Below, one piece after another: positions 1 to 7,383 of a stretch of 64,000 nt of DNA. Every line of letters starts with the position of its first letter. Within the stretch, counting starts at the first letter, position 1. The DNA comes from Pedobacter steynii (GTDB lineage: Bacteria; Bacteroidota; Bacteroidia; Sphingobacteriales; Sphingobacteriaceae). Position numbers and translations under genes: made by a program. The stretch lies in assembly GCF_900103665.1 (NCBI RefSeq), contig NZ_FNGY01000004.1:248001-312000 (forward strand). Direction: 5' to 3'. Below the pieces are notes generated by a model. The model had not been told where the DNA came from. It made no database searches and saw only the letters and a program-made list of their open reading frames with translations.

Positions 1-131
1 GGGATGAGTAGTAATGCTTCTTTTACCGAGCCGCAGGCCCCTACGATACCATCATGAGTCCGCGCACTAACTAATTGTATCAGTTCTTCCCGTATTTCCG
101 CTTCGTCTTCGACGATAAAAATTTTAGCCAT
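1..131 (-). CDS. Response regulator receiver domain, N-terminal fragment
   Basis: The complement reads from an ATG at 131 for 43 codons and runs off the window edge, so only the N-terminus is visible. It begins MAKIFIVEDEAEIREEL, the typical first strand and acidic pocket (ED) of a two-component receiver domain, followed by a helix and a second strand (HDGIVGACGSVKEAL). A receiver accepts a phosphoryl group from a histidine kinase on a downstream Asp that lies outside the window. The output domain cannot be seen; the spacing of the first helix and the GACGSVKEAL stretch would fit a LytTR-type regulator, but this is a guess. The family call is firm, the function is not. Confidence 0.8.
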   Translation of the reverse strand, partial: MAKIFIVEDEAEIREELIQLVSARTHDGIVGACGSVKEALLLI

Positions 132-218
132 TTCGTGCAAAAAAAAATAAAAATAGGCATTTATATACAAAGCTAACCTGCTTTGTTCTTAATTACTTTA
201 GTAACAGAGGAATGTGTT

Positions 219-851
219 TCATCCTCGCATTACCTTTGTAACTGCAATAAATAATTGTGATAGCAAGAAAAACCCAATAAATAAACCAAGACAGTTTAAA
301 AGCACGTTATGATATCCAAGGGTATTCACATCAATGAATGGATAAGGATAAAATCCAGATAATGCACCACGAGATAAAACGAAAATAGCATAGACCAAAG
401 GATACAGGAACCAGGGAAAAACACTTTTCCACCCCAATCCACTTTTGGGCGCAAATAAATACCAATACAAAATAAACAGTAATGGAACAACTACATGGAG
501 TAGTTCATCTGCGACTCGTTGAGCCCCTTCAGGGGACCATGTCTGTCGCAATAGGATATTGTATAATAGTCCCACAACGGTAATGTTTATGGTAGTAGCT
601 GTTAACACACCTGGTCTTGAAAAAAAAATGCCCCGGCGGGAATTCGGTTTCAACAAAAGAACCGTAAAACATAGAGCTACAAGAATATTGGTAAGGATAG
701 TATAAAAACTAAAAAACCTAATGATGGTTTCTGACACTGATTCTACGCTATTAAGAATACTAAGATACAATTGAAGTATTACGGCGAACCATGTTACTGT
801 AGCACCAATTATTAAAAAGGGTTGCTTTGCCTTTATTTGTTTTTCTTTCAT
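219..851 (-). CDS. Pr6Pr family integral membrane protein
   Basis: The 210-residue product has about six hydrophobic segments (near residues 12-32, 43-66, 82-102, 118-132, 143-160 and 183-206) and the PYPFIDVNTLG motif near residue 170, typical of the Pr6Pr family of six-helix membrane proteins. Their biochemical role is unknown in bacteria; distant eukaryotic relatives (AIG1/FAR-17a type) include lipid hydrolases. It stands alone on the minus strand, with the next coding remnant 50 bp upstream. No signal peptide is needed because the first helix acts as an anchor. Family assignment is good, function open. Confidence 0.75.
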   Translation of the reverse strand: MKEKQIKAKQPFLIIGATVTWFAVILQLYLSILNSVESVSETIIRFFSFYTILTNILVALCFTVLLLKPNSRRGIFFSRPGVLTATTINITVVGLLYNILLRQTWSPEGAQRVADELLHVVVPLLFILYWYLFAPKSGLGWKSVFPWFLYPLVYAIFVLSRGALSGFYPYPFIDVNTLGYHNVLLNCLGLFIGFFLLSQLFIAVTKVMRG

Positions 852-901
852 ATTAGTTTTGAGACTAGCGTTGTCAAATGCTTTCCGCTAACGTTTTTGG
901 T

Positions 902-982
902 TTACGTCATGCCCATACAGCCCAGGCCGATCACCGGCACAACCAAACCCTGGCTGCCCAACGCTATTTGTTTTATTTCCAT
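902..982 (-). pseudogene. Aldo/keto reductase N-terminal remnant (26 codons)
   Basis: On the minus strand an ATG at 982 opens a 26-codon frame starting MEIKQIALGSQGL and continuing VIGLGCMGMT before a TAA stop. This matches the opening beta-hairpin and first barrel strand of aldo/keto reductases of the AKR13/YakC kind, whose usual text is close to LGLGCMGM followed by a YG motif. The rest of the barrel (about 300 residues) is absent; after the stop the sequence is non-coding up to the Pr6Pr start. It is therefore a leftover of a deleted gene. The plus-strand frames over this stretch are shadows. Confidence 0.7.
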
Positions 983-1074
983 GATCCAAAGGTCGGTAAG
1001 CTAAATCGCGCGCATGTATGCAAACCCCTGAAGCTTGTAAGCAAATCAAGTGCTACCTGGTTTGGAAGGAGTTT

Positions 1075-1833
1075 CTAGTTTTCAAGCAATGGAATTATTT
1101 GTTCCCATCCAACCTGTTTTGCCAGGTCCAATGGGGAATCTCCCTTATCGGTCTTTAAATTTTTATCCGCACCCAATTGCAGTAACACCTCTACAGAACT
1201 CCTGTTCCCTGCTACGGTTTCTCTGTGTAAAATTGTATATCCTGCACCATCCTGTTGGATGAGTTGTTCGGGTTGTTCCCTGATAAACGTGGCTAGTTTA
1301 TCCTTCATATTGATGCTCATCGGATGCTCAATGAGGTTTTCAGGCTGCTTTTTTTGTTCAAAAACAATGGAAATATCATTATAATCCCCAAAGTCCAATC
1401 CCCATGCCTCATCATGTTCTTTGCGCTCCTGTGCTTCCATTCCAGACCTCAATGCCTGTATGGTAAATCCTCCATAGGTTTTGCCACCACTGGTAAATAA
1501 CCAATCACTAATCTGATTTAAGGGTACTTCAACCAAATCTCCATTCTTCACATTCGACAGTTCAATCGGATCATTTACGAGTACCCCGCTAACGGAATAT
1601 CCGTCAAACGCTACGTTATTAATCCACATATGCTCCACGATAGGTGCGGTTTGATAAGATACATTCTCCAGGAACGCCACTTTTACAAAAGCCAAATCAA
1701 GTGCGGGAACAATCCTGCGATGCTCCCAGGAGAGTTCTCTCCAGAAGTACTTGAATGTTTCTTGTGCTTTATGAAATGCCTCCACCATTTGAGGGTTATC
1801 TGCTTCGGAAAAAAAAGTTAGTTTATCAGCCAT
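1075..1833 (-). CDS. DUF2314 domain protein with C-terminal ankyrin repeats
   Basis: A 252-residue, probably cytoplasmic protein. Residues about 15-145 resemble DUF2314 (YegJ-like): an aromatic-rich start (FKYFWRELSWE), a strand-rich middle, and the closing GDLVEVPLNQISDWLF ... GGFTIQALR segment. Residues about 195-250 form one to two ankyrin repeats (GYTILHRETVAGNRSSVEVLLQ and LGADKNLKTDKGDSPLDLAKQ). Ankyrin units bind other proteins; DUF2314 has no established activity. Such proteins are often found in stand-alone, immunity-like contexts, but no toxin gene is beside it here, so that remains speculation. No promoter was recognised; the upstream 86 bp to the TlpA-like gene are AT-rich. Confidence 0.7.
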   Translation of the reverse strand: MADKLTFFSEADNPQMVEAFHKAQETFKYFWRELSWEHRRIVPALDLAFVKVAFLENVSYQTAPIVEHMWINNVAFDGYSVSGVLVNDPIELSNVKNGDLVEVPLNQISDWLFTSGGKTYGGFTIQALRSGMEAQERKEHDEAWGLDFGDYNDISIVFEQKKQPENLIEHPMSINMKDKLATFIREQPEQLIQQDGAGYTILHRETVAGNRSSVEVLLQLGADKNLKTDKGDSPLDLAKQVGWEQIIPLLEN

Positions 1834-1919
1834 AATTAATTTCTAATTTCATCTATTATTTGATTAACGATTAATTTCTCTAGTTCTTATATATTGAACC
1901 TATCAATATCCTAAAAAAA

Positions 1920-3323
1920 TTACGGTTTATCTGCCCCTATTACTGCCTGTTTTAACAAGAGGTCTAATTCGGATTTCAAACTTTCTTTTTGTTCCGGCCC
2001 CGGTGCATTACCATTGACCACCTTTCCACCCTTATCTATAATTAAATAATGCGGTATCCCATTGATGTTAAACTTCGACGCAAGCAGGTTATATTGATCA
2101 TTGCTTAAGTTATAGTGAACACCAGGAAGCTCCCGGTTGGCTATGGTTGCTTTCCAGGACTCATCGCTACATCGGTTTCCAAAGAACACAAATACAATAT
2201 CCTTGTTTTTATAATACTGTTGTACTTCCTTTGATGCAGGCATAGCTGCCATGCATGGACTGCACCAGGGTGCCCAAAAATCGGCATAAATCACTTTACC
2301 GGGAAATCTCCTGACAACCGAGTCTAAAACAGATTGACCTTCTGTATGACCAATTTGTACCAATGTACTCGCATCTTTAACTTGCTGTTTTTTTAAGTAG
2401 GCCTCCAATTCCAAACTTTTTTCAAATATTTTCTTTTTCAAATAGGGATTAAAAACCGGTTCCCTACTCCATAAAACCTTAAACTCAGCCAGCTGTTCGC
2501 CATTCAAAGCATCCATATAAAGCATGGTAAATAAAAGGTCTTTGGTTAAGCCCTTGGTTTTACGTTTGATGTGATCTGAGAATAAGCCTCCAAGTCCTGT
2601 AAAATTCCTTTCTTTGGCATATTGTGCAAACAATGCAGATTTACCTGCATCCGCCTGACGTGTAAAATAGCTATATAGTCCAGATAAAAACTCAATATAC
2701 GGAACAGATACGACAGGAAGCTCATTCATCTTATAGCCGCTCAGAAAAGAAGAAATGGAGTCTCCCGTAACCCCGGGAGTATTGTAATGTTTTATCAATT
2801 TACTCCATGCGTCGTATTTGGTATAATCTGCTGCCCAGGCCTCAAATAAAGAAGATGCGCCTTTAGGTTTTATATAGCCCTTGCCAGCGGCCCTTTCGGC
2901 AAGAAATTCCTGAATCATTCGATTCTCCCGAGCCAAATCCCCCTCAATGATCCTAAAGGAAGGATTTCCTCCCAATTCAATATTAAGCCGATCCCCGGGA
3001 CGAAAGAATACTTCAGCAGAAATCTCGTCATACTGAATAACCACATCCTGCGGACAGGCAATCACACTTTCAAATTTGAATTTACCCCCTAAGTCAACAA
3101 CTTCGGTTTTTTTAATCGTCCCATTTACGGCTGAATTGATCAGAAATACAACCGTATGCTGATTCTTTTCTTTATCAAAGTTCTTTATAGCACCCGATAT
3201 CGTGATCTTATCTTCCTTAAAATGTTGTGCTGATGAAGTAAAAGGAATAAGTAAGCAATAAAAGAATAAAACAGTCAGGCACCTTCTAAAAGGAAGTGTT
3301 ACGCAGTCCATATTTTGAAGCAT
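1920..3323 (-). CDS. TlpA-like thiol-disulfide oxidoreductase, periplasmic
   Basis: The 467-residue product has an N-terminal signal peptide (basic FRRC then LTVLFFYCLLIPFTSSAQ, cut near residue 32), a DUF4369-like beta region at about 35-120, a helical middle, and a C-terminal thioredoxin domain from about residue 335. The active site is W-C-S-P-C with cysteines 354 and 357, and the cis-proline loop is GIPHYLII. It would reduce or isomerise disulfides in the periplasm. Unlike the three TlpA-like genes at 45-57.6 kb it has no GG-leader peptide gene nearby. The start is uncertain: an internal Met at residue 5 is equally good. Confidence 0.85.
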   Translation of the reverse strand: MLQNMDCVTLPFRRCLTVLFFYCLLIPFTSSAQHFKEDKITISGAIKNFDKEKNQHTVVFLINSAVNGTIKKTEVVDLGGKFKFESVIACPQDVVIQYDEISAEVFFRPGDRLNIELGGNPSFRIIEGDLARENRMIQEFLAERAAGKGYIKPKGASSLFEAWAADYTKYDAWSKLIKHYNTPGVTGDSISSFLSGYKMNELPVVSVPYIEFLSGLYSYFTRQADAGKSALFAQYAKERNFTGLGGLFSDHIKRKTKGLTKDLLFTMLYMDALNGEQLAEFKVLWSREPVFNPYLKKKIFEKSLELEAYLKKQQVKDASTLVQIGHTEGQSVLDSVVRRFPGKVIYADFWAPWCSPCMAAMPASKEVQQYYKNKDIVFVFFGNRCSDESWKATIANRELPGVHYNLSNDQYNLLASKFNINGIPHYLIIDKGGKVVNGNAPGPEQKESLKSELDLLLKQAVIGADKP

Positions 3324-3425
3324 TAAATGTATGATTTTAAGCTAAAAAGACTCCAAATATGATCAATTGTTACAACAAAAACAGGTCCTGCTCAATTATT
3401 CCTGCAGATGAAACACACTCCTTTG

Positions 3426-4418
3426 TTAAAAAAAAGCGGTCCAGGTCAAAATGTGATGGATCAGAACGGCCAGCAACCCGGTCATAGGAATGGTAAGTAT
3501 CCAGGCATACAATATGGGGATCGTCACTCCCCAACGCACCGCTGAGAACCTCCTGATCGCCCCCACTCCTATAATAGCACCGGTAATGGTATGAGTTGTA
3601 CTTACCGGAATCCCCAATATACTGGTAGAAAAAAGAGTGATTGCTCCTGAAGTCTCCGCACTAAATCCTTCAAAGGGTTTCAAATGGGTTATTTTCGACC
3701 CCATTGTTTTAACAATACGCCAGCCTCCAAGTAAGGTACCTAGTCCCATCGCAGTATGGCAGGAGATCACAACCCAAAATGGGATCTCCGCATTTTTATC
3801 CAATTCTCCGGAAGCAATTAAGGCTACAGCGATGATACCCATTATTTTCTGCGCATCATTTGCACCATGCCCAATACTAAAAGCTGCTGCAGAAACCAAC
3901 TGCAATTTTTTAAAATGCCGGGTTACTGTTCCCCGGTTAGAATTTCTGCAAACCCACATCACCACGATAGAAATCACCGTAGAAACCAACATGCCGATTA
4001 AGGGCGCCAAAAAGATAAACAGCACAATTTTTAAAACTGCCGAGTACATTACGGCGCTGAAACCAGCACCTGCGATGGCCGCTCCGACAAAACCACCAAT
4101 TAAAGTATGGGAAGAACTTGAAGGAAGTGCAAAGAACCAGGTCGCCAGATTCCATATAATGGCCGCCAGTAATCCCGCTATCAGGACCTGCATCGTTACA
4201 ATTTCGGGATGAACAATACCCTTGGCAATTGTATTTGCGACATGAAGCTTAAAAATTAAATACGAAATGAAATTGAAAAAGGCTGCCCATAACACCGCCA
4301 ACCGAGGAGATAAAACCCGTGTTCCGACCACAGTTGCGATAGAATTAGCGGCATCATGGAAACCATTGATGACATCAAATAATAGCGCCAATCCGATAAC
4401 AATGATGAGTATGGTCAT
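3426..4418 (-). CDS. PiT family inorganic phosphate transporter
   Basis: The 330-residue inner-membrane protein carries the duplicated PiT signature: near the start GFHDAANSIATVVGTRV, and again in the second half (SIGHGANDAQKIMGII), with the GANDA and DAANS motifs that line the substrate site. About ten hydrophobic helices are seen. It would import phosphate (or metal-phosphate) with a cation. It ends FWVV...TGLLAVLIHHI, a normal length for the short bacterial PiT branch. It lies 24 bp downstream of a 52-residue membrane protein gene, which suggests co-transcription. No PhoU-like DUF47 partner is visible downstream. Confidence 0.92.
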   Translation of the reverse strand: MTILIIVIGLALLFDVINGFHDAANSIATVVGTRVLSPRLAVLWAAFFNFISYLIFKLHVANTIAKGIVHPEIVTMQVLIAGLLAAIIWNLATWFFALPSSSSHTLIGGFVGAAIAGAGFSAVMYSAVLKIVLFIFLAPLIGMLVSTVISIVVMWVCRNSNRGTVTRHFKKLQLVSAAAFSIGHGANDAQKIMGIIAVALIASGELDKNAEIPFWVVISCHTAMGLGTLLGGWRIVKTMGSKITHLKPFEGFSAETSGAITLFSTSILGIPVSTTHTITGAIIGVGAIRRFSAVRWGVTIPILYAWILTIPMTGLLAVLIHHILTWTAFF

Positions 4419-4442
4419 ACCCTCCCCCTTCTCTAGTATGTA

Positions 4443-4601
4443 CTATACGTGCCCCGAGTCGTGCTTTTCAGGCTTAATCTCTGAATCGATAATTTCCTTT
4501 TCCATTTTTTTTCTATCCTTCTCATTCTTTCGGATCAGGAAGACAATCAATGCTGCTACAGCAATTAATACAGCAGCTGCGATGGTGTAGTTAATTTCCA
4601 T
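4443..4601 (-). CDS. Small single-span membrane protein upstream of PiT transporter
   Basis: A 52-codon frame on the minus strand starts at ATG 4601 and stops at 4443. Residues 4-23 are one hydrophobic helix (INYTIAAAVLIAVAALIVFL) followed by a highly charged cytoplasmic tail (RKNEKDRKKMEKEI ... PEKHDSGHV). It ends 24 bp before the PiT transporter start on the same strand, so the two are very probably one transcript. I do not recognise a family. A role as an accessory or regulatory subunit of the phosphate transporter is an inference from position only. Confidence 0.6.
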   Translation of the reverse strand: MEINYTIAAAVLIAVAALIVFLIRKNEKDRKKMEKEIIDSEIKPEKHDSGHV

Positions 4602-4712
4602 AATATAATTTCCATATCTACTGTAAAGGTAACAACCGTATATGAACTTAAAGTTACGAAAAAAAACCTACCAATAAACAATCCAAAACACTACTAATCA
4701 GTAAATTAATAT

Positions 4713-4768
4713 AATAAAAAAGGATATATCCCGGCGAGGCAAAGCCCTGCACAGCATATATCCTTAAA
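4713..4768 (-). terminator. Intrinsic terminator for the DUF4136 lipoprotein gene
   Basis: On the minus strand a 10-bp stem (AAGGATATAT, arms 4756-4765 and 4720-4729) with a 26-nt loop is followed by TTTTTTATT. It sits 24 bp after the stop of the lipoprotein gene, as expected for a Rho-independent terminator. Confidence 0.8.
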
Positions 4769-4791
4769 ACCTAACCGTCATCAACCCTTCC

Positions 4792-5376
4792 TTAAGCCGG
4801 GAACTTTTTAAAAATGTTCGCTATCACTTCCGGCAATTGATTAATTGCCTTCTCCGGATTATTGAGTTCTCCTTCTGCCCAGCCTCTCCAGATTACTTTT
4901 TTAGACCTTCGGTCGATTAAATCGATCATGATACTGCCTTGTTTTACATTGACAGTCCGCTGCTCATTACCTACATATACAGGAAAAGGATTACGGTAAG
5001 AATAATAGTAAAAAGCACGGCCACGGTGAATACCTACACGCGGAATATACCTTCCGGGAGGATCGTAATATACCGGCTCATTATAAGATTTTGTTTCTTT
5101 GCTCACCACGGCAGTATACCTGACCAACAGATCCGGCTTCCGGTTATCCAACCTAAATCCCCTCTTGTCTAGCTCCGTGCTTGCTGCCTCTACAATCTTA
5201 TCCGCTGCAACATCATTATCATACACGCTCGAAGCTTTGGACTTGCCATCAGGTAACCAGGCATAGGTACTGTATTCGGAATTCAGTTTCTTATTGCTGA
5301 CTGAATAATAGTTGTAGCTGGAACAGGACGACAATACTGCCATCAGTCCCAACATCATTAGAATTTGCTTTTTCAT
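4792..5376 (-). CDS. DUF4136 domain lipoprotein
   Basis: The 194-residue product starts MKKQILMMLGLMAVLSSCSS: a type II signal peptide with the lipobox LSSC, lipid-modified at Cys18. The mature part matches DUF4136, with the STYAWLPDG opening, the VEAASTELDKRGFRLD...PDLLVRY segment and the closing GSIMIDLIDRRSKKVIWRGWAEG strand pair. DUF4136 lipoproteins are common in the Bacteroidota envelope; their function is not established. It is a single-gene unit with its own terminator. A deleted sigma factor pseudogene lies upstream on the same strand. Confidence 0.85.
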   Translation of the reverse strand: MKKQILMMLGLMAVLSSCSSYNYYSVSNKKLNSEYSTYAWLPDGKSKASSVYDNDVAADKIVEAASTELDKRGFRLDNRKPDLLVRYTAVVSKETKSYNEPVYYDPPGRYIPRVGIHRGRAFYYYSYRNPFPVYVGNEQRTVNVKQGSIMIDLIDRRSKKVIWRGWAEGELNNPEKAINQLPEVIANIFKKFPA

Positions 5377-5496
5377 TGTTTTTTCTATTTGTGTGAAGTA
5401 GAAAAATTCCCATGCTAATTTCCGACCGATATTTCCCGGTCGCTCCTGGATATTTGACTATAAAGGATTGAAAAAGATTAATCAGCAATGAAATTG

Positions 5497-5695
5497 CCAG
5501 CTACCAATCGGGAAGTTCAGTTCTTCGGCTATTTCATGGTATTTATAGCCTTCAAAATAGTTTATACAAGTCATGATAACGAATGACTTTAATCAACGTA
5601 TCCTGAACCAGATCATTGGCATCTTCCACATCATTCGTAAACTTCATAGCGAAGGCCTCAAGGCAAGAGCAATGGTCACAAATCTGGTGATATAG
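5497..5695 (-). pseudogene. ECF sigma factor pseudogene with internal deletion
   Basis: Two separate pieces of a Bacteroidota ECF sigma-70 factor are readable on the minus strand. From about 5695 down, one frame reads CLEAFAMKFTNDVEDANDLV followed by QDTLIKVIRY, which is region 2 (core binding and -10 recognition), then stops. A second frame immediately after reads FEGYKYHEIAEELNFPIGSW, which is the helix-turn-helix of region 4. The linker and the region 3-like part are missing and the frame shifts between pieces, so the gene is dead by internal deletion. An anti-sigma gene is not visible. Confidence 0.8.
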
Positions 5696-5700
5696 TTAAG

Positions 5701-5731
5701 TTTGTTCTACGGAAAAAAAAGTATATTTTTG
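5701..5731 (+). promoter_or_regulatory. Bacteroidota-type promoter TTTG-N19-TATTTTTG
   Basis: TTTG at 5701-5704 and TATTTTTG at 5724-5731 are 19 bp apart, which matches the Bacteroidota sigma-A consensus (-33 TTTG, -7 TAnnTTTG). Transcription would start near 5738 and run into the short frame at 5766 and then the DinB-like gene. Confidence 0.55.
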
Positions 5732-5765
5732 ACTTATTACTTACTCAAAAGAGAAGGAGGTGACC

Positions 5766-5810
5766 ATGGAAAATCCAATCACACATATAACCAAAAAACT
5801 GACCTGCTAA
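5766..5810 (+). CDS. Putative 14-residue leader peptide
   Basis: ATG at 5766 opens MENPITHITKKLTC then TAA. It is preceded by GGAGG at 5756-5760, unusually strong for this genome, and by a good promoter. It could be a translated leader for the DinB-like gene 130 bp downstream or the stump of a deleted gene. No similarity is recognised. Confidence 0.3.
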   Translation: MENPITHITKKLTC

Positions 5811-5940
5811 ATCTCAAAGCTGGTTGGTAATTCTATGATTATGTCGCATTGATATGTCTATATCAATTTCTGGCATAAGAATGTATGTATTTTTCATACA
5901 TAAAAATCTAATCATTTTTCATTTACACATAATAAAGACA

Positions 5941-6447
5941 ATGATGAGCAATCATTCAATAAAGCTTTTTAATTATAATACCTGGGCCAATAAAACTCTT
6001 TTAAATCACTTAATGCAACTCCCGTCAGAACTATGCCATGAAAATATCAAAAGTGTTTTCCCGTCTATTTTTGATACACTAATGCATATTTATATTGTTG
6101 ACTATGGGTGGCATTCACTCTTAACAAGGAAATATACATCAGATGATTACGAGGCCATAAGGAGTACAATTGCAAGACTTACAGAAGAAGTAAAAGCCTT
6201 AAATCTTCAGGATTTTGGAAAAAAACAGGATCTGTTATCCAAAAGCTACTATGATTTTGTCAGCACTACTGACATGGAACAAACTGTGATCTATTCGACT
6301 TTGTCCATGCAACATAGTGAGGTAATACAACACGTTGTAAATCACGGGACCTATCATAGAGGAAATATTACAGCGATGCTCCGGCAATTAGACCATGCCG
6401 GAGTTCCAACTGATTATAGCATGTATTTATATCAATCTATGAAATAA
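5941..6447 (+). CDS. DinB/YfiT-like four-helix bundle protein
   Basis: From ATG 5941 the product is 168 residues, the normal DinB length; the longer frame from 5854 would add an unrelated hydrophobic stretch. It opens KLFNYNTWANKTLLNHL (DinB helix 1) and has the metal-binding pattern of the family: a His in helix 2 (DTLMHIYIVDYGW) and HVVNHGTYHRGNI in helix 4, with histidines spaced to bind one divalent metal. Members include bacillithiol- or mycothiol-type transferases and uncharacterised hydrolases. The exact reaction cannot be read from sequence. It forms a single-gene unit, closed by a hairpin at 6455. Confidence 0.8.
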   Translation: MMSNHSIKLFNYNTWANKTLLNHLMQLPSELCHENIKSVFPSIFDTLMHIYIVDYGWHSLLTRKYTSDDYEAIRSTIARLTEEVKALNLQDFGKKQDLLSKSYYDFVSTTDMEQTVIYSTLSMQHSEVIQHVVNHGTYHRGNITAMLRQLDHAGVPTDYSMYLYQSMK

Positions 6448-6454
6448 TAGTCAG

Positions 6455-6500
6455 AGAGCCTGAATCATGATTTATGATACAGGCTCTTCGATTATTTCTG
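6455..6500 (+). terminator. Stem-loop after DinB-like gene
   Basis: AGAGCCTG (6455-6462) pairs with CAGGCTCT (6480-6487), with ATCAT/ATGAT continuing the stem inside. The following bases (TCGATTATTTCTG) are T-rich but without a clean run, so termination may be incomplete. Confidence 0.6.
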
Positions 6501-6547
6501 TTTGACCTCAAAATCTACTGAAGAACTTCCGGTAAAATCATCTGTAA

Positions 6548-7348
6548 TTAAGAACGTCTGTCCACGGAGCGCAGTAATGAAGACTCATCTTCTGATGCAC
6601 CTCTTTTCCAGTAAGAAACCACAGAATAACTGACAGGTAACCAACCCATCGTCTCTTTAAAGTGTTGTTTGATCTTTTTCGCGCTATCATATTCACCTGC
6701 AAAAAAGAAAAAGCTATGGTGATTTGTTAAGCTTAAATCCCTTACCACTTCAAAAAGCTTACTGCCCATTTCAGGTTGCTTATTGTAAACCCAATTAATG
6801 CTTGCATTGGCTTTGGAAGGCAGACTGATCACATCTTCTTCCCCATGTACCTCCAGAATTGCTTTCAGCTGCACATGAGGCGGCAATTGCTCCATCATCG
6901 CCCCAATAACGGGAATTGCAGTGCTGTCTCCAACAAAGAAATACGCCGTTACATCCGGAAACAAGGGTCTGCCGCCTTCTTTCATGGCAATCCCCAGCTT
7001 GCTTCCTGCAACCGCCCGGCTTGCCCAGTAAGATGCCGGACCATGATCTGCATGGTCTATGAAATCAATCCATAATTCCTTCTTTAAAAGATCGATATGT
7101 CTGGTAGTATAGGTCCTTTTTACGGACGCCTCCTTCCCGCTTTCTTCGGCATCATCCGGAAATAGAACCTCAGCTGAACCTCGTGCAGGGATAAATATTT
7201 TATTGTGTGCACCAATCTGTGCGTTGGCAAACTTTTTAACTTGTTGCTCCGTCATCTCAAAGATAATGCGGATATAATGTGGGCTAAGGAATATTTTTTC
7301 CTTTACGCTAAACACGGAGCGTATTCCCTTTTTCTTTACAATTTCCAT
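6548..7348 (-). CDS. Siderophore-interacting protein (FAD-dependent ferric reductase)
   Basis: The 266-residue cytoplasmic protein is of the SIP/ViuB family, which reduces ferric siderophores with NAD(P)H through FAD. The FAD site is visible as RTYTTRHID near residue 80 (RxYTxR motif), followed by FIDHADHGPASYWASRA; the NAD-binding half holds FVGDSTAIPVIGAMMEQLP, and the end has the FFFAGEY ... SYWKRGASED segment typical of the family. It lies 35 bp after an MFS transporter gene on the same strand, and both follow an AraC regulator, so the three probably form an iron-related unit. Confidence 0.9.
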   Translation of the reverse strand: MEIVKKKGIRSVFSVKEKIFLSPHYIRIIFEMTEQQVKKFANAQIGAHNKIFIPARGSAEVLFPDDAEESGKEASVKRTYTTRHIDLLKKELWIDFIDHADHGPASYWASRAVAGSKLGIAMKEGGRPLFPDVTAYFFVGDSTAIPVIGAMMEQLPPHVQLKAILEVHGEEDVISLPSKANASINWVYNKQPEMGSKLFEVVRDLSLTNHHSFFFFAGEYDSAKKIKQHFKETMGWLPVSYSVVSYWKRGASEDESSLLRSVDRRS

Positions 7349-7383
7349 AATGAATGATATATGATTCTAAGACAAATAATGCT

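Noticed and set aside
822..1262. Overlapping plus-strand frames near the left end
   Set aside because: They run opposite to the aldo/keto reductase remnant and the DUF2314 gene and have no family features; treated as shadows.
4267..4590. Plus-strand frame of 107 codons
   Set aside because: It is the reverse of the PiT start and the small membrane protein; low-complexity composition and no family.
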